From: Rhodobacteraceae bacterium UBA3069
Lineage (GTDB): Bacteria; Pseudomonadota; Alphaproteobacteria; Rhodobacterales; Rhodobacteraceae
NCBI GenBank assembly: GCA_002366795.1
Contig: DFBX01000116.1
Coordinates: 1-6,559, forward strand
Direction of reading: 5' to 3'
DNA: 6,559 bases
Position numbers and translations under genes: made by a program. Numbering within the stretch: the first letter of the stretch is position 1; every line of letters begins with the position of its first letter. This document shows, in pieces, positions 5,008 to 6,559 of this stretch. Under the pieces are notes generated by a model, which had not been told where the DNA came from, searched no databases, and saw only the letters and a list, made by a program, of their open reading frames with translations.

Positions 5008-5589
5008 ATGGCCGCTGCCACACAGCCCCTCGCGGTGATCGCAAAACTACTGGACCTGTCCGAGCGTCGGGTGCAGCAGCTGAGCCGCGAAGGCGTGATC
5101 CCGAAAGCGACACGTGGGCAATATGACCTGATCGGTTCGGTCCGGGGCTATGTGCGCTACCTGCGCGATCAGGCGGTGAGCGCACAGGCCGGGGCACCGG
5201 ATTATGCCGTGGAACGTGCCCGGTTCATCCGGGCCCGGGCTGATCTGGCGGAAATGGAGGCGAACCAACGGCGCGGTTCGCTGATTGCGGCTGATGATGC
5301 CGAGGCGGCATGGATTGCGGTTTTGGCGCTGTTGCGCACCCGGTTGTTGTCGCTGCCGGACCGGTTGGCACCACTGGTTCATGGACAGGACAACCTGCCC
5401 GGAACACGGGATCTGCTGCGCGCGACCTTGCGGGAAGCTCTTGAGGATTTAGCCAATAACGATGTGCAGCCAGACCCAGATGACAAAACGGCAGCCAACG
5501 CTGACGATCTCGGGCTCGCCAATCTTGCGCCGGACGGTGAAGAAGGCGCTCCAGACCCTGCGCCCACCACCGGAACTGACGATCAGTGA
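5008..5589 (+). CDS. Phage terminase small subunit (Nu1-type DNA-packaging protein)
   Basis: 193 residues from ATG 5008, with GAGG (4996-4999) 8 bases upstream; a TTG at 5002 in the same frame is a weaker option. The N-terminus is a winged helix (about 8-50, LAVIAKLLDLSERRVQQLSR, then GVIPKATRGQYDL) as in lambda Nu1, which recognises the packaging site on phage DNA. A charged, probably coiled-coil helix follows (68-90, YAVERARFIRARADLAEMEA), then a leucine-rich helical part (100-150) and an acidic, disordered tail (153-193). The small subunit forms a ring that directs the large subunit to the DNA. The gene end overlaps the large subunit's start region by about 110 bases in another frame, the usual gene order for packaging modules. 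Confidence 0.85.
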   Translation: MAAATQPLAVIAKLLDLSERRVQQLSREGVIPKATRGQYDLIGSVRGYVRYLRDQAVSAQAGAPDYAVERARFIRARADLAEMEANQRRGSLIAADDAEAAWIAVLALLRTRLLSLPDRLAPLVHGQDNLPGTRDLLRATLREALEDLANNDVQPDPDDKTAANADDLGLANLAPDGEEGAPDPAPTTGTDDQ

Positions 5590-6005
5590 CTGGGCGGATG
5601 CGAACCGGAGGCTGAGTTCGGAGGCGAGCGCCGAACCGGGCCAGTGGCGCACCAGCCGGGCGGAATACCAGCGTGGGATCATGGAGGCGATCTCGGATGC
5701 GGGTGTGGAGAGCGTTGTGATCATGTCCAGCTCTCAAGTGGGCAAAGCGCTGGCGCTGGATACACCGATTCCGACACCTATGGGCTGGACCTCCATGGGT
5801 GAAATCCGGGTTGGTGACGTGATTTTCGACGAAACTGGCACGCCATGCCGGGTCACGGCGGCCACAGATGTCATGTTTGAGCGGCCCTGTTATCGGGTCC
5901 AGTTCTCGGATGGCAGTTCAATCATTGCCGATGCCGACCATCTTTGGGCGGTGGATTCTGACACGGAAGTACGTGCAAGCCGCGCGACGGGGGACCTGCT
6001 CCTTG

Positions 6006-6009
6006 AAAA
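6006..6009 (+). other. Frameshift site: one extra A in an A-run inside the intein
   Basis: Upstream the frame reads GDLLLE and then NPSDGSDNEGDC-stop, which has no intein character. Skipping one of the four A's gives LLLETHRMVLTTKEIAETA, which joins smoothly to the endonuclease. No other nearby shift is needed. The sequence does not resemble a known programmed +1 slippery site, so a mutation or a sequencing error is the simplest reading. Confidence 0.8.
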
Positions 6010-6559
6010 CCCATCGGATGGTTCTGACAACGAAGGAGATTGCTGAGACAGCACATTATCGCACCGACAGAAAGAGAAACCGCTACGCGATCCCGGTCGC
6101 CGACGCACTGAATTTGCCGGAAGCTGACCTTCCGATCCCGCCCTATGTTCTCGGCGTTTGGCTTGGCGACGGGCACAGCTACGGCTCGCAGATCACCGCG
6201 CATCGTGACGATCTGGAAATTGCCGATCACCTTCGAGCCCGCGGCATGGACGTGGAGGTCACGGCGAAGGACAAGAGGTTTCCGCACATCCTGACGCTGA
6301 AGCCGACCTTTCCCTGGCCTGATCATGTTTGTCGGCGGGGGCACGACATGAACGTCGTTGGTCGTCACGGCAGCGGCATTTGCGCTGAATGTGGACGGCA
6401 GTTTACCATGCGCTGGAAACATGGGTATCCGGTTGACCCGGTCCTGTCGGAGGCCAAGCCCTTCAGTCTGAGGCTGCGGGAACTGGGGCTGATCAAAAAC
6501 CGGAAAACGCCAAGTCCCGGCAAGCACATCCCGCCGGGCTTTCTGCGGGCCTCAAAGGA
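6009..6559 (+). CDS. Homing endonuclease part of the intein, out of frame with the terminase start
   Basis: Open for 183 codons from 6009 to the window edge, in the +1 frame relative to the terminase N-terminus. It contains the LAGLIDADG-type motif LGVWLGDGHS with a likely catalytic Asp, followed by alternating helices and strands (EIADHLRARGMDVEV). A zinc-knuckle-like insert is at 6330-6392: Cys 6330, GH with His 6342, and CAEC with Cys 6381 and 6390. The end GKHIPPGFLRASK leads to where motif 2 is expected. Such enzymes cut the intein-free terminase allele so the intein is copied in. It could be made alone only from an internal start such as ATG 6018, which has no good ribosome binding site. 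Confidence 0.7.

Larger units (their letters stand above)
5480..6559 (+). pseudogene. Phage terminase large subunit (GpA type), interrupted by a frameshifted intein
   Basis: The large terminase is the ATPase motor and nuclease that packages DNA into the phage head. From ATG 5480 (another ATG lies at 5462; neither has a good ribosome binding site) the protein reads LRPPPELTISDWADANRRLS, then EASAEPGQWRTSRAEYQRGI, typical of the GpA-family N-terminus. It reaches the Walker A motif SSSQVGK (residues 83-89). In place of the expected Thr/Ser after GK, an intein begins at base 5747. The frame breaks at the A-run 6006-6009, so the direct product ends at the TGA at 6044-6046 (189 residues), lacking the rest of the ATPase and the nuclease. 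The intein continues one frame over to the window edge; the C-terminal extein is beyond it. As read, no functional terminase could be made by normal translation. Confidence 0.8.
5747..6559 (+). mobile_element. Class 3-type intein with LAGLIDADG homing endonuclease, in terminase Walker A (right end outside window)
   Basis: Block A is ALALDTPIPTPMGWTSMGEI, starting with Ala rather than Cys/Ser/Thr. Strand segments follow: RVGDVIFDETGTPCRV, then RPCYRVQFSDG. Block B is GSSIIADADHLW, with Asp at B:7, His at B:10 and Trp at B:12 (intein residues 62, 65, 67). Missing N-terminal nucleophile plus Trp at B:12 is the mark of class 3 inteins, which use a block F Cys and block G Thr for splicing; those blocks are outside the window. 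After frame correction the sequence continues THRMVLTTKEIAETAHYR and then IPPYVLGVWLGDGHS, the first LAGLIDADG motif (LGVWLGDGHS, bases 6150-6179). The ending GKHIPPGFLRASK usually precedes the second motif. At least 270 intein residues are visible. Class 3 inteins are thought to be of phage origin, which fits this host gene. Confidence 0.8.

Noticed and set aside
5922..6527. 201-codon minus-strand frame over the intein
   Set aside because: It is antisense to clear intein and endonuclease motifs and has no recognisable domain of its own.

Overview
This window looks like part of a decaying prophage in an alphaproteobacterium, most likely of the Rhodobacteraceae type. The evidence is high-GC coding sequence, an IS630-type transposase, and a run of genes typical of alphaproteobacterial prophages: RuvC-like nuclease, DUF6362 protein, ParB-N protein, Nu1-type small terminase and GpA-type large terminase. 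Family names come from reading the translations and from memory, not from a database search.

Layout. Bases 1-253 (minus strand) are the N-terminal 84 residues of an IS630-family transposase that runs off the left edge. Next to it, 281-493 is a plus-strand reading frame with no proper start. It looks like the C-terminal winged-helix tail of a larger, probably replication-related, phage protein cut off by the IS. Bases 494-850 are non-coding. They hold an AT-rich stretch, four 9-bp TGACGGAAG repeats (two in each orientation) and an excess of TGACG/CGTCA pentamers, which could be an origin or an operator cluster. A tightly coupled operon follows: RuvC-like nuclease (851), a 68-aa protein (1369) and a DUF6362 HTH protein (1572), each joined to the next by an ATGA overlap. 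A Fic-domain AMPylase gene (2078-3250) comes next, behind two perfect inverted repeats; it looks like cargo between phage modules. Bases 3251-3677 are non-coding and end in four GTTTCGTTTC repeats, one pair forming a long hairpin.

The packaging side starts with a ParB-N protein (3678-4820). Its expected methyltransferase half appears to have been replaced by an unrelated helical, TPR-like domain. Just past its stop codon is the 5' stump of a minus-strand gene (about 4830-4892), which suggests where the replacement ended. The small terminase gene follows (5008-5589) and the large terminase gene overlaps it (from 5480).

The main discovery is in the large terminase. Its Walker A motif (SSSQVGK) is interrupted at base 5747 by an intein that starts with Ala and carries Trp at block B position 12, the signature of a class 3 intein. 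The intein contains a LAGLIDADG-type homing endonuclease with a C/H-C-C zinc-knuckle-like insert. The reading frame is broken by one extra base in the A-tract at 6006-6009. As read, the gene stops at 6046, while the rest of the intein continues in the next frame to the right edge. With the IS insertion on the left, this suggests a prophage that can no longer package DNA, unless the extra A is a sequencing error or is bypassed.
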